From: an uncultured Actinomycetes bacterium | GTDB lineage: Bacteria; Actinomycetota; Actinomycetes; Nanopelagicales; Nanopelagicaceae | Direction: 5' to 3' | DNA length: 18,838 nt | Assembly: GCA_903844585.1 (NCBI GenBank) | Contig: CAIMUD010000211.1 | Span: 1 to 18,838 of the forward strand | In this document: positions 7,036 through 15,431 of the stretch, piece after piece | Position numbering within the stretch: the first letter of the stretch is position 1 | How the letters are laid out: every line of letters starts with the position of its first letter | Notes under the pieces: generated by a model | What the model was told of the DNA's origin: nothing | Seen by the model: the letters and a program-made list of their open reading frames with translations, nothing else | Database searches by the model: none | Translations under genes and position numbers: made by a program

Positions 7036-8406
7036 TCAAACTAACTTACGCTTGAGAAAACCCATACCCACGAAGAACGCTGCAGGTATTGCCCAGCTCA
7101 GATCTCCAAGCTTATCCGCGATGGATATTTTTCTGTTTGCATGAAGATTTCCGTAGAGAACTGCCGAGATGTTTTCTTTTGATTCTTGTAAAACTTTGCC
7201 GTTATTGTCGATAAAAGCCGAGATTCCGACGGTAGAAACGCTAACTATCTCTCGATTATGTTCGGCTGCGCGTATTCGAGTGATATTTAGTTGCTGCCTA
7301 CTTTCTGAAGTCCCGGCAAAGGTTGCTGAGTTGGTCTGTACCAACAAAGCATCTGATTTTCTGGCTGCGTTACGTACCAATGAATCGTCAATTATTTCAT
7401 AGCAAATAATTGGCCCAATAGTTATTCCATCAACCACATGAACTACATAGCCAGACCCCGAGGTGAAATCAATTACATCTTTGGCATAAGGTGATAAAAA
7501 TTCGGCGATTTTGCGCAGTGGCATATATTCTCCAAAAGGCGTCAGATGTTGCTTAATATATATTGATTCAGACGAATTTTTGTTAATCAATATCGAAGCA
7601 TTGCTTAATCTGTTGTCGGCACGCAACACGGTACCAATAATTAGTGGGGCCCCTTTCTCCACACTCAATTTCTGCAAGTCTTCAAGAACTCCAGGAGTTG
7701 TAAAGGGATCAATATCGCTAGCGTTTTCAGGCCAGGCAATCAGATTAATTTTGCGATCAATTTTTTCTGTGGCTCCAATATGCATATTCAGTACTTCTTT
7801 GGCTCTTGAATTGAAATCTAGCCCTGCACTTGGGGTATTGCCTTGTATAGCTGCAACCTCCAGAAAGGGCTGAGTGACCAAGGAAGAATGGTTCCCGATA
7901 GGAAGCAAGAGCAGAGCACAGACTGCAAGTGATTTTCGTAAATTCATCCGCATCAAAGCCACAGATACCGCCAAAACAATGGCAGTCAGGCCAGAGACTC
8001 CCCCAACAGAAATTAATTGCATATACGGTGCATCTGCCTGTGAGAAGGCGATACGACTCCATCCGAATCCCCCGAAAGGAAAATTCGCCCGCCATTGATC
8101 TATAAGTAAGAAAGTAGCAACCGTGTACCAGATGTTTTGCGTAAATTTGTAGATAATTCCAACTGGAAGAAAGAACGCCGCTTGCAAAAGCGTTAAAAGC
8201 AACCAAGGTAATAGACCTACATACTTTCCACTCCAGTGCAAGATAGTTCCTTGTGAAACTAATCCGAAAAGGAAGAGAGTAAAAATTGGACTATTAGTCT
8301 TCTGTAATCGCCTGAATAGAAGAGCAAAAGATATTGGCGCAAGAAACCAAAGTCCTATTGGCGCATAAGCTGCGGCAAAAATCAGTCCTGAAAAAATACT
8401 CACCAT
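7036..8406 (-). CDS. lnt: apolipoprotein N-acyltransferase
   Basis: A membrane enzyme of 456 residues that N-acylates the N-terminal diacylglyceryl-cysteine of lipoproteins. The first about 170 residues are mainly hydrophobic segments. The nitrilase-type domain follows at about 183-420. Catalytic candidates fit the family: E227 in IAWPENAS, K285 in YIKQHLTPFGEYMPL and C335 in GPIICYEI. A last hydrophobic segment lies near residues 436-450, followed by a basic end (LKRKLV). The protein lacks the fused polyprenol-phosphate mannosyltransferase domain found on the M. tuberculosis homologue. The ATG overlaps the exonuclease stop by seven bases (ATGGTGA), so translation is coupled. It is the last gene of the leftward run and faces gcvP. 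Confidence 0.93.
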   Translation of the reverse strand: MVSIFSGLIFAAAYAPIGLWFLAPISFALLFRRLQKTNSPIFTLFLFGLVSQGTILHWSGKYVGLLPWLLLTLLQAAFFLPVGIIYKFTQNIWYTVATFLLIDQWRANFPFGGFGWSRIAFSQADAPYMQLISVGGVSGLTAIVLAVSVALMRMNLRKSLAVCALLLLPIGNHSSLVTQPFLEVAAIQGNTPSAGLDFNSRAKEVLNMHIGATEKIDRKINLIAWPENASDIDPFTTPGVLEDLQKLSVEKGAPLIIGTVLRADNRLSNASILINKNSSESIYIKQHLTPFGEYMPLRKIAEFLSPYAKDVIDFTSGSGYVVHVVDGITIGPIICYEIIDDSLVRNAARKSDALLVQTNSATFAGTSESRQQLNITRIRAAEHNREIVSVSTVGISAFIDNNGKVLQESKENISAVLYGNLHANRKISIADKLGDLSWAIPAAFFVGMGFLKRKLV

Positions 8407-9302
8407 CTAAGCGCGGATATCAATCTGTCGACGCTTGAGCCGAGACCATAGCGATCCTTAATCTCATAAATTTTTGATAAGTCCTTCGGCGGTCCAGGCA
8501 TTTGCAGATCAATTTTTGGCAGCGCAACATCGCGCGCGCAATTGACAAGAGTCGGCGCAATCTTTAGGTATTTCTGGCCTTCTATAATCTTTTTTGCAAG
8601 GGAGGCCGAAATCTTTTCGTGACCACTCTGTGCCGCTATGACTATTTCTTCAATATTCGAAAAATTGTTAGCGAGTAACGCTGCACCCTTCTCTCCAATT
8701 CCTTTAACTCCAGGAAGACCATCAGATGGGTCACCCCTAAACATTGCAAAAAGCGCGTACCGCTCCCCCGGAATTTGATACTTGTTACCAACCCATGCAG
8801 TATCAACTAAGTCATGCTGGGAAATACCACGGGCTAGGTAAACAACTTTTACATCGCGTTTGTCATCGACTAATTGAAAGAGATCGCGATCGCCTGTCAC
8901 TATGCGGATAGGACCGGGCTCCTTGACAGCAAACGATGCCATCACGTCATCGGCTTCATAATCATCCACGCCAACCATAGGTATTCGAAATTCATCTAAC
9001 AGGTCAAGAAGAATTGGAATCTGCGGAGTTAGCGTGTCGGGTTCAGCCTCTTCTTCTCCATCCTCCTCTAGGCGATTGGCCTTATATTCGGGAAAAATAT
9101 CAACTCTCCATGATGGTCGCCAATCTCCATCCAAACACGCCACTATGCGATTAGGTGAGTACATACCGATAAGCCTTGCAGTCATATCTAGATAGCCACG
9201 TATGGCATTGACTGGAGTTCCATCTGGTGCAAGAAGGGTGTCTGGCATTCCGTAGTAAGCCCGATACCAAAGCGAAGCGCTATCTAGAAGCATGAGGGTC
9301 AA
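8400..9302 (-). CDS. stand-alone 5'-3' exonuclease (PolA N-domain/FEN-like)
   Basis: A 300-residue 5' nuclease without a polymerase domain, expected to trim 5' flaps or RNA primers. Metal-binding and helical-arch motifs are present in order: D7 (MLLDSAS), ACLDGDWRPSWR (D58, D60), FPEYKANR, YEADDV (E116, D118, D119), VTGDRDL (D138, D140), and the GDPSDGLPGVKGIGEKGA element with D191/D194 and the helix-hairpin-helix. An acidic insertion (about 79-88) is rich in Glu. I keep the TTG at 9302 as start because AAGG lies seven bases upstream. The ATG at 9295 (MLLDSAS) is the alternative. It is nine bases after helY and overlaps lnt by seven. In M. tuberculosis the similar Rv2090 also lies next to helY. 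Confidence 0.92.
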   Translation of the reverse strand: MTLMLLDSASLWYRAYYGMPDTLLAPDGTPVNAIRGYLDMTARLIGMYSPNRIVACLDGDWRPSWRVDIFPEYKANRLEEDGEEEAEPDTLTPQIPILLDLLDEFRIPMVGVDDYEADDVMASFAVKEPGPIRIVTGDRDLFQLVDDKRDVKVVYLARGISQHDLVDTAWVGNKYQIPGERYALFAMFRGDPSDGLPGVKGIGEKGAALLANNFSNIEEIVIAAQSGHEKISASLAKKIIEGQKYLKIAPTLVNCARDVALPKIDLQMPGPPKDLSKIYEIKDRYGLGSSVDRLISALRW

Positions 9303-9311
9303 GGCAATACC

Positions 9312-11687
9312 TTACAAATCATCTAACAGGTAAGAAACAACTCCGCGATCCAACTTACGAATTCCTTCAAGGCATTTAGGTTTGAGCGTTGTGCTCGCGC
9401 CTGCAATCTGCATAAGCAGATCCATCAGTTGTTTTGTTGATCTAACAAAATCACCAACGCTCATATCACTGCCTTTTAATACGTTGGTAAGAGAATTTCC
9501 TTGCGCCCAACGATAGGAAATATAGGCAAAGCCAAAATCAGGCTCCTTCTGAGTTTTAACCCCGAATTTGTTTTCTATCTCTTCTAATTTCGCCCAAAGG
9601 TGGGTAATTTCCGCCAACGCGTTTGCAACGTTTTGGTGTGGCATCTTTGGCGCTAAAACTTCACTCGATCTGGACTGGAAAATCATTGCCGAAACCACCG
9701 ATAAAAGTTCTGGAGCTGAAAGTGCGTCGAGTGCGCCCGTGCGGATAGTTTCTGTAAGTAGGAGGTCTGATTCAGCGTAAATCTTTGAAAGTATCTTTCC
9801 TTGTGCCAGAGGTTTCTCTTCCTCGATATAGCCCAAATGGGTCAGCACATCGCAGATCCGGTCGAAGGTACGCGCAATCACTGCGGTCCGATTATCGACG
9901 CGATCTCGCAGTCCTGCTGACTCACGGTGTAATCGCATAGCTCTTTCAGCGAATCTGGCATGAGCTTCACGATCACTGCATGTATGACATGAATGAGAAC
10001 GCAGAGATTTCCGCAATCCTTCTAATTCATTTTCCATATGTTGCCGTTGCCGGTTATCAAAAGTCTTACGGCCATCGCGCTTTGATAAGAGCTTTTCCAA
10101 TTCCTTTATCTCACTTCGAATACGTGCATATTCAGTGAAATCTCCCAGGTGGCACTCTGCGCTGATGAGAAGTTCGCTCGCTGCAAGATCGTTCTTCTTG
10201 ATTTGTTTTACCAAACCTACAACGGCTCGATCTGCTTGAAATTGCGCGAAAGAGGATTCAAGACTTCCTCTGGCTCGTTCGCGACCAAATCGCGCAATCA
10301 AATTTATTGCCATGTTGTATGTGGGCGTAAAAGATGAACGAAGCGGATATGTACGAGTCGAGGCTAGTCCAGCTGCTGTTGCTGAATCCACAGTAGGCGA
10401 CCATTGCACCACTGCGTTGCCTTCGATATCAATTCCCCGCCGTCCGGCCCGACCGGTTAACTGTGTGTACTCCCCTGGAGTAATTGGGACGTGTGATTCA
10501 CCATTCCATTTTGTTAATTTTTCTAGCACTACTGTTCGTGCAGGCATATTGATACCGAGGGCAAGGGTTTCCGTAGCAAAGACAGCTTTAACCAACCCTC
10601 TTTGAAAAAGATCTTCTACTGCTCCTTTAAAACTTGGCAATAGGCCAGCATGATGGGCTGCGATACCTCGTTCAAGAGCGGTAATCCAATCACGATAACC
10701 GAGAACCTCGAGATCCTCTTCAGCAAGATTGGATGTGTATCTCTGTGCGGTCGCAACGATCTCAGCACGTTCCTCCGAGGTGGTTAATTTAATGTTTGAA
10801 ATCAAGCACTGTTTGACTGCAGAATCACATCCAAGCCTGGAGAAGATAAAGGTGATTGCAGGGAGCATATTTTCGCGCGCAAGTTTTTCAATAATCTCCG
10901 CTCGGGAAAGTCGCGCTTCTTGAGCGCCCCATTGATCGCGCCGATGTCTTGGAATTCTCACCTTGCGCATAGCCTCGCGTTCAAGAGCGAGAATCTCTGG
11001 ATTGACTCTGCCAGGCTGACTGAAAAGATCAACCATTCTGTTGCCAATCAACACATGCTGATAAAGCGGAATAGGCCGATGTTCACTGACAATAATCTCG
11101 GTAGCTCCCCTTACCTCACCTAACCATTCACCAAATTCTTCAGCGTTAGAGACGGTTGCGGATAGCGAAATAACTTGCACACTTTCCATGAGGTGAATGA
11201 GAACCTCTTCCCAGACGGCGCCACGAAATTTATCTGCTAAGTAATGCACCTCGTCCATCACGACACAACCTAGATTTGTCAGAGTCGATGAATTTGCATA
11301 CAACATATTCCGCAAGACTTCGGTCGTCATAACCAGAATTTCGGCGTCGCTATTAATATTGGTATCACCAGTTAATAAGCCAACACGCTTCTCGCCGAAT
11401 TTCTGGCAAAATTGAGCGAATTTCTGATTCGAAAGCGCTTTTATTGGGGTTGTATAGAAACATTTCTTACCCTTTGCCAGAGCGCTAAACGCGGCAAATT
11501 CACCAACGACAGTTTTACCCGCCCCAGTTGGGGCTGCAACTAGCACTCCTTTGCCATCCTCAACAGCGTGACATCCTTCTATTTGAAAGTCATCAAAGGG
11601 AAAATCAAAGGTAGAGATGAAATCACTTGTTACGGGATGGGATTTTCTTGTCTTTGATGCGGCGAATTTCTCTGCAGGTGTAGTCAT
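9312..11687 (-). CDS. helY: Ski2-like DEVH-box RNA helicase, HelY family
   Basis: An ATP-dependent superfamily 2 helicase of 791 residues, of the actinobacterial HelY type related to eukaryotic Ski2/Mtr4. Domain order is RecA1 with APTGAGKT (52-59), DEVH (145-148) and SAT (176-178); RecA2 with HHAGLLPSFK (345-354) and the motif VI string QLTGRAGRRG (409-418); then a helical region and a C-terminal DSHCT domain (about 640-791). A basic linker carries CHTC (C567, C570). I chose the ATG at 11687 because it forms an ATGA overlap with the preceding kinase stop. A TTG nine bases earlier is also open. Together with the adjacent 5'-3' exonuclease it suggests a nucleic-acid processing pair. Substrate and partners are not known from the sequence. 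Confidence 0.94.
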   Translation of the reverse strand: MTTPAEKFAASKTRKSHPVTSDFISTFDFPFDDFQIEGCHAVEDGKGVLVAAPTGAGKTVVGEFAAFSALAKGKKCFYTTPIKALSNQKFAQFCQKFGEKRVGLLTGDTNINSDAEILVMTTEVLRNMLYANSSTLTNLGCVVMDEVHYLADKFRGAVWEEVLIHLMESVQVISLSATVSNAEEFGEWLGEVRGATEIIVSEHRPIPLYQHVLIGNRMVDLFSQPGRVNPEILALEREAMRKVRIPRHRRDQWGAQEARLSRAEIIEKLARENMLPAITFIFSRLGCDSAVKQCLISNIKLTTSEERAEIVATAQRYTSNLAEEDLEVLGYRDWITALERGIAAHHAGLLPSFKGAVEDLFQRGLVKAVFATETLALGINMPARTVVLEKLTKWNGESHVPITPGEYTQLTGRAGRRGIDIEGNAVVQWSPTVDSATAAGLASTRTYPLRSSFTPTYNMAINLIARFGRERARGSLESSFAQFQADRAVVGLVKQIKKNDLAASELLISAECHLGDFTEYARIRSEIKELEKLLSKRDGRKTFDNRQRQHMENELEGLRKSLRSHSCHTCSDREAHARFAERAMRLHRESAGLRDRVDNRTAVIARTFDRICDVLTHLGYIEEEKPLAQGKILSKIYAESDLLLTETIRTGALDALSAPELLSVVSAMIFQSRSSEVLAPKMPHQNVANALAEITHLWAKLEEIENKFGVKTQKEPDFGFAYISYRWAQGNSLTNVLKGSDMSVGDFVRSTKQLMDLLMQIAGASTTLKPKCLEGIRKLDRGVVSYLLDDL

Positions 11688-12550
11688 AACGCCCAAGCCA
11701 AGGCAGCGCTGCTAATGCATTCAGCGCTTACCGGTAATTGGCCTATACGTTCTCCGTCTGCGTAAGCAACAGCCTCAGAATTAATCGCAATGCATTTTGC
11801 GCGGAATACCTCAACTTGCTCATGATGAATGTGCTGCCCTGTATATACAGATGGAAATATCCTTAAAAACTCCATTTTGCTTACAGGTCGTAAAATCATG
11901 ACATCGAAAAGCCCGTCATCAATTTGAGCATCGGGACAAACCTTCATGCCACCGCCATATGAGATGCCGTTACCGATTGCGATGAGCATCGCTTGCGTCG
12001 AGAATGTTCGGCCATCAGCTGTGATTTCATACTCAATCGGCGTAAATTTTGGTAGTTCCAGAAGCATCGCAGCGTTATAACGAGATGGACCTTTTGGCCA
12101 CTTGAGTGAATTTGCTCGTTCGTTTACAACTGAATCAAAACCAGTTGAGAGAATCGCACCAAAATATTCAGAATCAACCAAACCAAGATCTATCGGGACG
12201 GGATTTGTAGCTAGGCACGTGTCTAGGATGGCACTTACCTCAGAGTTATTCGTTCCTAAATTTCGAGCAAAATCATTACCTGTGCCGGCTGGCACCACTG
12301 CAAAAGGAACGCTATTCGTTGCCGCTACTTGCAGAACCAAATGGACTAATCCATCTCCCCCAACGGCGATAATCCCATCGAGATCAGTTGAATCAACGAG
12401 AGTCTTTAGGTTATCCAGAAGTGCGGCGGCCGTTGTGGCGCTTACGAGCACGTATTGAACTCCCAACTTTCGCAAATAGCCAGCAACTTCAGTGCCTAAA
12501 CGTGCACCCTTACCCTTGCCAGATATTGGATTAATGACGACTGCATACAT
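11684..12550 (-). CDS. diacylglycerol kinase-like lipid kinase (YegS/DgkB family)
   Basis: A 288-residue member of the diacylglycerol kinase catalytic-domain family, which phosphorylates diacylglycerol or related lipids at the membrane. The ATP-binding lobe has NPISGKGKG (7-15), AVGGDGLVH (62-70) and PAGTGNDFAR (87-96). The second lobe has GNGISYGGGMKVCPDA (193-208) and the acidic DDGLFDV (211-217). There are no membrane segments. The ATG shares one base with the tatC stop (TAATG), and the gene's own stop overlaps helY as ATGA, so three genes are translationally coupled. A kinase of this family between tatC and the helicase is also seen in other actinobacteria. The exact lipid substrate is unknown. 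Confidence 0.9.
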   Translation of the reverse strand: MYAVVINPISGKGKGARLGTEVAGYLRKLGVQYVLVSATTAAALLDNLKTLVDSTDLDGIIAVGGDGLVHLVLQVAATNSVPFAVVPAGTGNDFARNLGTNNSEVSAILDTCLATNPVPIDLGLVDSEYFGAILSTGFDSVVNERANSLKWPKGPSRYNAAMLLELPKFTPIEYEITADGRTFSTQAMLIAIGNGISYGGGMKVCPDAQIDDGLFDVMILRPVSKMEFLRIFPSVYTGQHIHHEQVEVFRAKCIAINSEAVAYADGERIGQLPVSAECISSAALAWAL

Positions 12551-13329
12551 TAGATGTCGCTCGTACTCGAGGCTTGCTTATTGCGACGCTTGTCGTTGAG
12601 CAAGGCAAAAAGTCCAGAACCTAAGTAAAGTCCTATTAAAGGAAGAGCTAAGGCAATCATTGAGAGTGGATCTGCACTGGGAGTAAATCCAGCTATAAAT
12701 AGACAAATTCCGAATACCCAAATTCGCCATGGCTTCAAGATCTGGCGGCCTGATAGAAATCCAATCAAATTAAAAGTAACGAGAAATACTGGAAGTTCGA
12801 AGGCGATGCCAAAAAGCAATATCACTCGCATCACGAAGTCCAAGTAATCATCAAATTTAACCAAATTTTCCAGAGATGCTGGAGTGAATCCGAAAAGCAC
12901 GCGAACTGCAGTAGGCAAAATCAAATATCCAAGAGTTGCACCCGCGGCAAAAAATGGAGTCGCAGCAATAATAAAGAAAAATCCACGGCGTTTCTCTCTA
13001 CGATGCAGCGCTGGTGCAATGAATGCCCACAATTGATAGAGCCAAACGGGAGCTGAAAGAATTACTCCCGTGAGTAGAGCAACTTTTATCTGCAGGTTGA
13101 GGGGGCCAAGGACTCCATTAATATATAAGGAACCACAATGTGATGCGCCCTGACTTTGCGCAGTCCTGAGATCACAAACAGGAAGGGCGAGTTGAGTAAT
13201 TATCTGATTGTAAAAAGCCCATCCAACTATGGCAGCAAGAACAATTGCTATGGCAGATTTGACGGTGCGCGATCGGAATTCTCGTAGATGTTCTAAAAGG
13301 GGCATACGACCGCCCAAGGAGGTCGTCAT
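12550..13329 (-). CDS. tatC: Sec-independent protein translocase TatC
   Basis: The receptor subunit of the twin-arginine translocase, with 259 residues and six predicted membrane helices. The N-terminal twin-arginine-binding element HLREFRSR is present (E17, R19). It is followed by LSAPVWLYQLWAFIAPAL at the loop 2/TM3 edge, and by the membrane-embedded FELP glutamate, E178. The first external loop contains two cysteines (C52, C65) that could pair, a feature I associate with actinobacterial TatC. The tail is short and basic (NDKRRNK). It starts at ATG five bases after the tatA stop and overlaps the kinase gene by one base. tatB is not in this cluster. Confidence 0.96.
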   Translation of the reverse strand: MTTSLGGRMPLLEHLREFRSRTVKSAIAIVLAAIVGWAFYNQIITQLALPVCDLRTAQSQGASHCGSLYINGVLGPLNLQIKVALLTGVILSAPVWLYQLWAFIAPALHRREKRRGFFFIIAATPFFAAGATLGYLILPTAVRVLFGFTPASLENLVKFDDYLDFVMRVILLFGIAFELPVFLVTFNLIGFLSGRQILKPWRIWVFGICLFIAGFTPSADPLSMIALALPLIGLYLGSGLFALLNDKRRNKQASSTSDI

Positions 13330-13334
13330 TTGGA

Positions 13335-13529
13335 TTACTCGTCTATCTGACCGTTTGAATTATTTTTCTTGGGATCATCATCGTTTTTCATCTCTTTTAG
13401 TTCGCTCTTAAAGATTCGCATCGAACGCCCAAGTGAGCGTGCAGAATCAGGTAAGCGTTTAGCTCCGAAGAGAACTACGACGACGATCAGAAGAAGAAGA
13501 ATATGGCTAGGTTCGCGTAAAAAAGGCAC
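13335..13529 (-). CDS. tatA: Sec-independent protein translocase TatA
   Basis: A 64-residue TatA: a short N-terminus, one membrane helix (about 9-22, [14 protein letters not shown]), the FGAKRLP hinge, an amphipathic helix ([20 protein letters not shown]) and a charged hydrophilic tail. The start is GTG at 13529. The frame upstream has no better start before a stop codon, and the ribosome binding site is poor. It is somewhat shorter than many actinobacterial TatA proteins because the tail is short. tatC follows immediately. The same pafBC-tatA-tatC order is found in mycobacteria. Confidence 0.95.
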   Translation of the reverse strand: MPFLREPSHILLLLIVVVVLFGAKRLPDSARSLGRSMRIFKSELKEMKNDDDPKKNNSNGQIDE

Positions 13530-13549
13530 GGCTAAAGGTAGCGCATCTA

Positions 13550-13566
13550 ACTGGGCTGCACCCAGT
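13550..13566 (-). other. small GC hairpin between pafC and tatA
   Basis: ACTGGG (13550-13555) and CCCAGT (13561-13566) form a perfect six-base stem with a five-base loop in the 44-base gap between pafC and tatA, the longest gap in the leftward run. No T-run follows in the direction of transcription, so it does not look like a terminator. It could be an mRNA-processing or stability element. Confidence 0.35.
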
Positions 13567-13573
13567 CACAGGT

Positions 13574-14497
13574 CTAGATAGGCAGGATTCCGCTGGAGTA
13601 CATCGCTAGAAGAGCGGCGCTTCGTTTAGCCACCTCTGTACGTATATGTGTTGGCTGCACTATTTCGACATCACCGGCGCTGGCCATAGCTGCACGGACG
13701 AACCATTCGCTGCTAAATCCAGTTGCTCTTATGGCGCTCTTTGAATCAGATGCAAAGTGGCGCGGTTCGACGTTAAACCTCTCAGCGTTTGCACGCAGAT
13801 TCTCCAGAATCCTGATTTCAACTTCAATTTCACTCCCGTCCTCAACTGCGTGGTTGAAGTTGTTGTTTGGAGCTTGGCTTTGAATTTCGACCTCACTCAC
13901 TCTATCTAATTTGAATGTACGTAAACCCGACTCCGTCATTGCTATGAGATATTCACCCCTTGCCTCTGATTGCAGTTCTAGCGGTGAAACCAAACGCGCA
14001 GAAATCTTGTCAGCGACAGGTGAGAAATAATGTAGAACCACTGATTTGCGCTCACCAATCGCCTTTTCAAGGATGGCACGATGAGCGCTATCGACTGTTG
14101 GCAAAGCTCGTGCGATATCTCCGGAGATTGCACGCAATTTGGCTTGTAATCTGCCTATTTCATTTGTGAGTGTGGTTTTTGATTTGGATAACAAATCAAG
14201 ACCCAGAATCAGAACTATAACTTCTTCGGTAGTTAAAGATCTTGGAGTCTCAAGGATCTCAGAATTTCTTATGCTGACAAAGCCTTCATCAAATGTTAAA
14301 TCAATCAACTCAAGTGGTGTGTAACCAGGTAATCCACACATCCACAGAGTATTCAAATCATCTAAAAGATCTCTCTTAGAGATTCCGAAATTAGCCGATA
14401 AATCAGTAAGAGATATCTCCTGATGTGTCGCTATAAACGGTACCAAATCCAGCAGACGCGCGGTCTGCTCCAGGGTCGATGTGAAAACCTTACCCAT
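13574..14497 (-). CDS. pafC: WYL-domain transcriptional regulator PafC
   Basis: The second subunit of PafBC, an actinobacterial activator of LexA-independent DNA-damage genes. It has 307 residues from the ATG at 14497, which overlaps the pafB stop by eight bases. A TTG at 14506 is an alternative start. The N-terminal winged helix has ISKRDLLDDLNTLWMCGLPGY (about 39-59), a string very typical of PafC. A WYL-type domain follows at about 145-205, but the Trp of the name motif is replaced (GEYLIAM). The C-terminal WCX-like region is about 210-307. In M. tuberculosis pafBC is cotranscribed with the Pup ligase gene pafA. No pafA is present beside it here. The identity is supported by sequence and by the pafB-pafC-tatA-tatC order. 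Confidence 0.92.
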   Translation of the reverse strand: MGKVFTSTLEQTARLLDLVPFIATHQEISLTDLSANFGISKRDLLDDLNTLWMCGLPGYTPLELIDLTFDEGFVSIRNSEILETPRSLTTEEVIVLILGLDLLSKSKTTLTNEIGRLQAKLRAISGDIARALPTVDSAHRAILEKAIGERKSVVLHYFSPVADKISARLVSPLELQSEARGEYLIAMTESGLRTFKLDRVSEVEIQSQAPNNNFNHAVEDGSEIEVEIRILENLRANAERFNVEPRHFASDSKSAIRATGFSSEWFVRAAMASAGDVEIVQPTHIRTEVAKRSAALLAMYSSGILPI

Positions 14498-15431
14498 GAA
14501 GAGCAATCGATTTATTTAGCGAAGTGATTATTTTATCGCGTAAATTTAGCGGCTCTATCAAAACAACGTCTGCCCCGTGCCACAAGATACTTTGAATGAA
14601 AAACTCCTCATCAGTGACACTGCACGTAAGGCAATCCCAATCACCGTCACTACTAACGATTTGAGAGCTAGCACGCAGCGCATTGGCCTTTCCAGTTCTG
14701 GCATAGAAGATTGCTTTCTGCGTTGTGCGTTCTGGAACTAGATGCTGGCTCAGATCAAATCCTGCAGGTACCTCATAGGGTTTGGATGGTTTTTTGGAAT
14801 TTATATCTCCGAGAATACGAAGAGTTTTGAAAGTTCGTATCGACTTCTTCTCTAGATCTAGACCGACAACGTACCAACTCGCGTTTGCGCTGGCAATTGC
14901 ATAGGGATAGATGCGACGGGTAGTAACTTCCAAATTTGATCCCAGATATTCGAAACCAAGTTCGAGTTTCTGCGTTATCGCTTCGACTAGTACATCTAGG
15001 GCTGCGCCCGAATTAGGTACACGTGGTTGCAAAGCAGGAAGGGCGTCTAGATCTGAGTCCACGCCAATTGATTGCAACTTCACAAGAGCAGACAAAGCCG
15101 AACTATCTAACGCTGCCCCTTTCCAAGCACTTGCCGCTATAGAAAGTAAGGCAATATCAACCTGCGAAAGGTCGGTAATTTGGAGTTGATAACTCTCAGG
15201 TTTGATTCTGTAACCGGGTTCATCTTCAAATAGAGGGTCGAATGAGCCCACTTCAATTTCGATTCCTAGCGTGCGCAAATCGTCTTTGTCGCGTTCAAAC
15301 ATTCGCTCTTTTGACTCAGCGCTTCCCTCATAGCCTTCAAGGGTGCGGAAAATTTCAGATTTCGTGAGATATCTTTTAGTTGCTAGCAAGGCGATAGTTA
15401 AATTAACTAAACGCTCACTCTTCCGTGACAC
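14490..15431 (-). CDS. pafB: WYL-domain transcriptional regulator PafB
   Basis: The first subunit of the PafBC DNA-damage response activator, with 313 residues. The winged helix (1-80) begins with the typical SERLVNLTIALLATKRYLTKSEI. The WYL domain is at about 145-215, with ASWYVVGLDLEKKSIRTFKTLRI. A C-terminal WCX domain follows (about 235-313). The start is GTG at 15429-15431, inside the 3' end of trmI, giving a 17-base overlap. The protein start aligns with known PafB proteins, so the overlap is genuine and not a start-site error. In M. tuberculosis pafA and the proteasome genes lie between trmI and pafB. Here they are absent. A PafBC-type promoter lies about 0.9 kb away, in front of the divergent RecB-like gene. 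Confidence 0.94.
   Translation of the reverse strand: MSRKSERLVNLTIALLATKRYLTKSEIFRTLEGYEGSAESKERMFERDKDDLRTLGIEIEVGSFDPLFEDEPGYRIKPESYQLQITDLSQVDIALLSIAASAWKGAALDSSALSALVKLQSIGVDSDLDALPALQPRVPNSGAALDVLVEAITQKLELGFEYLGSNLEVTTRRIYPYAIASANASWYVVGLDLEKKSIRTFKTLRILGDINSKKPSKPYEVPAGFDLSQHLVPERTTQKAIFYARTGKANALRASSQIVSSDGDWDCLTCSVTDEEFFIQSILWHGADVVLIEPLNLRDKIITSLNKSIALHG

Noticed and set aside
7511..7873. A 120-codon open frame on the + strand antisense to lnt
   Set aside because: It is an antisense shadow of the conserved nitrilase domain, with no family resemblance and no start signal.
7757..8206. A 149-codon open frame on the - strand inside lnt
   Set aside because: It is a shifted frame under a well-conserved gene, has no recognisable protein features and no ribosome binding site. 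I treat it as a by-chance frame.
12102..12458. A 118-codon open frame on the + strand antisense to the lipid kinase
   Set aside because: Its composition mirrors the kinase codons, with no domain and no start context.
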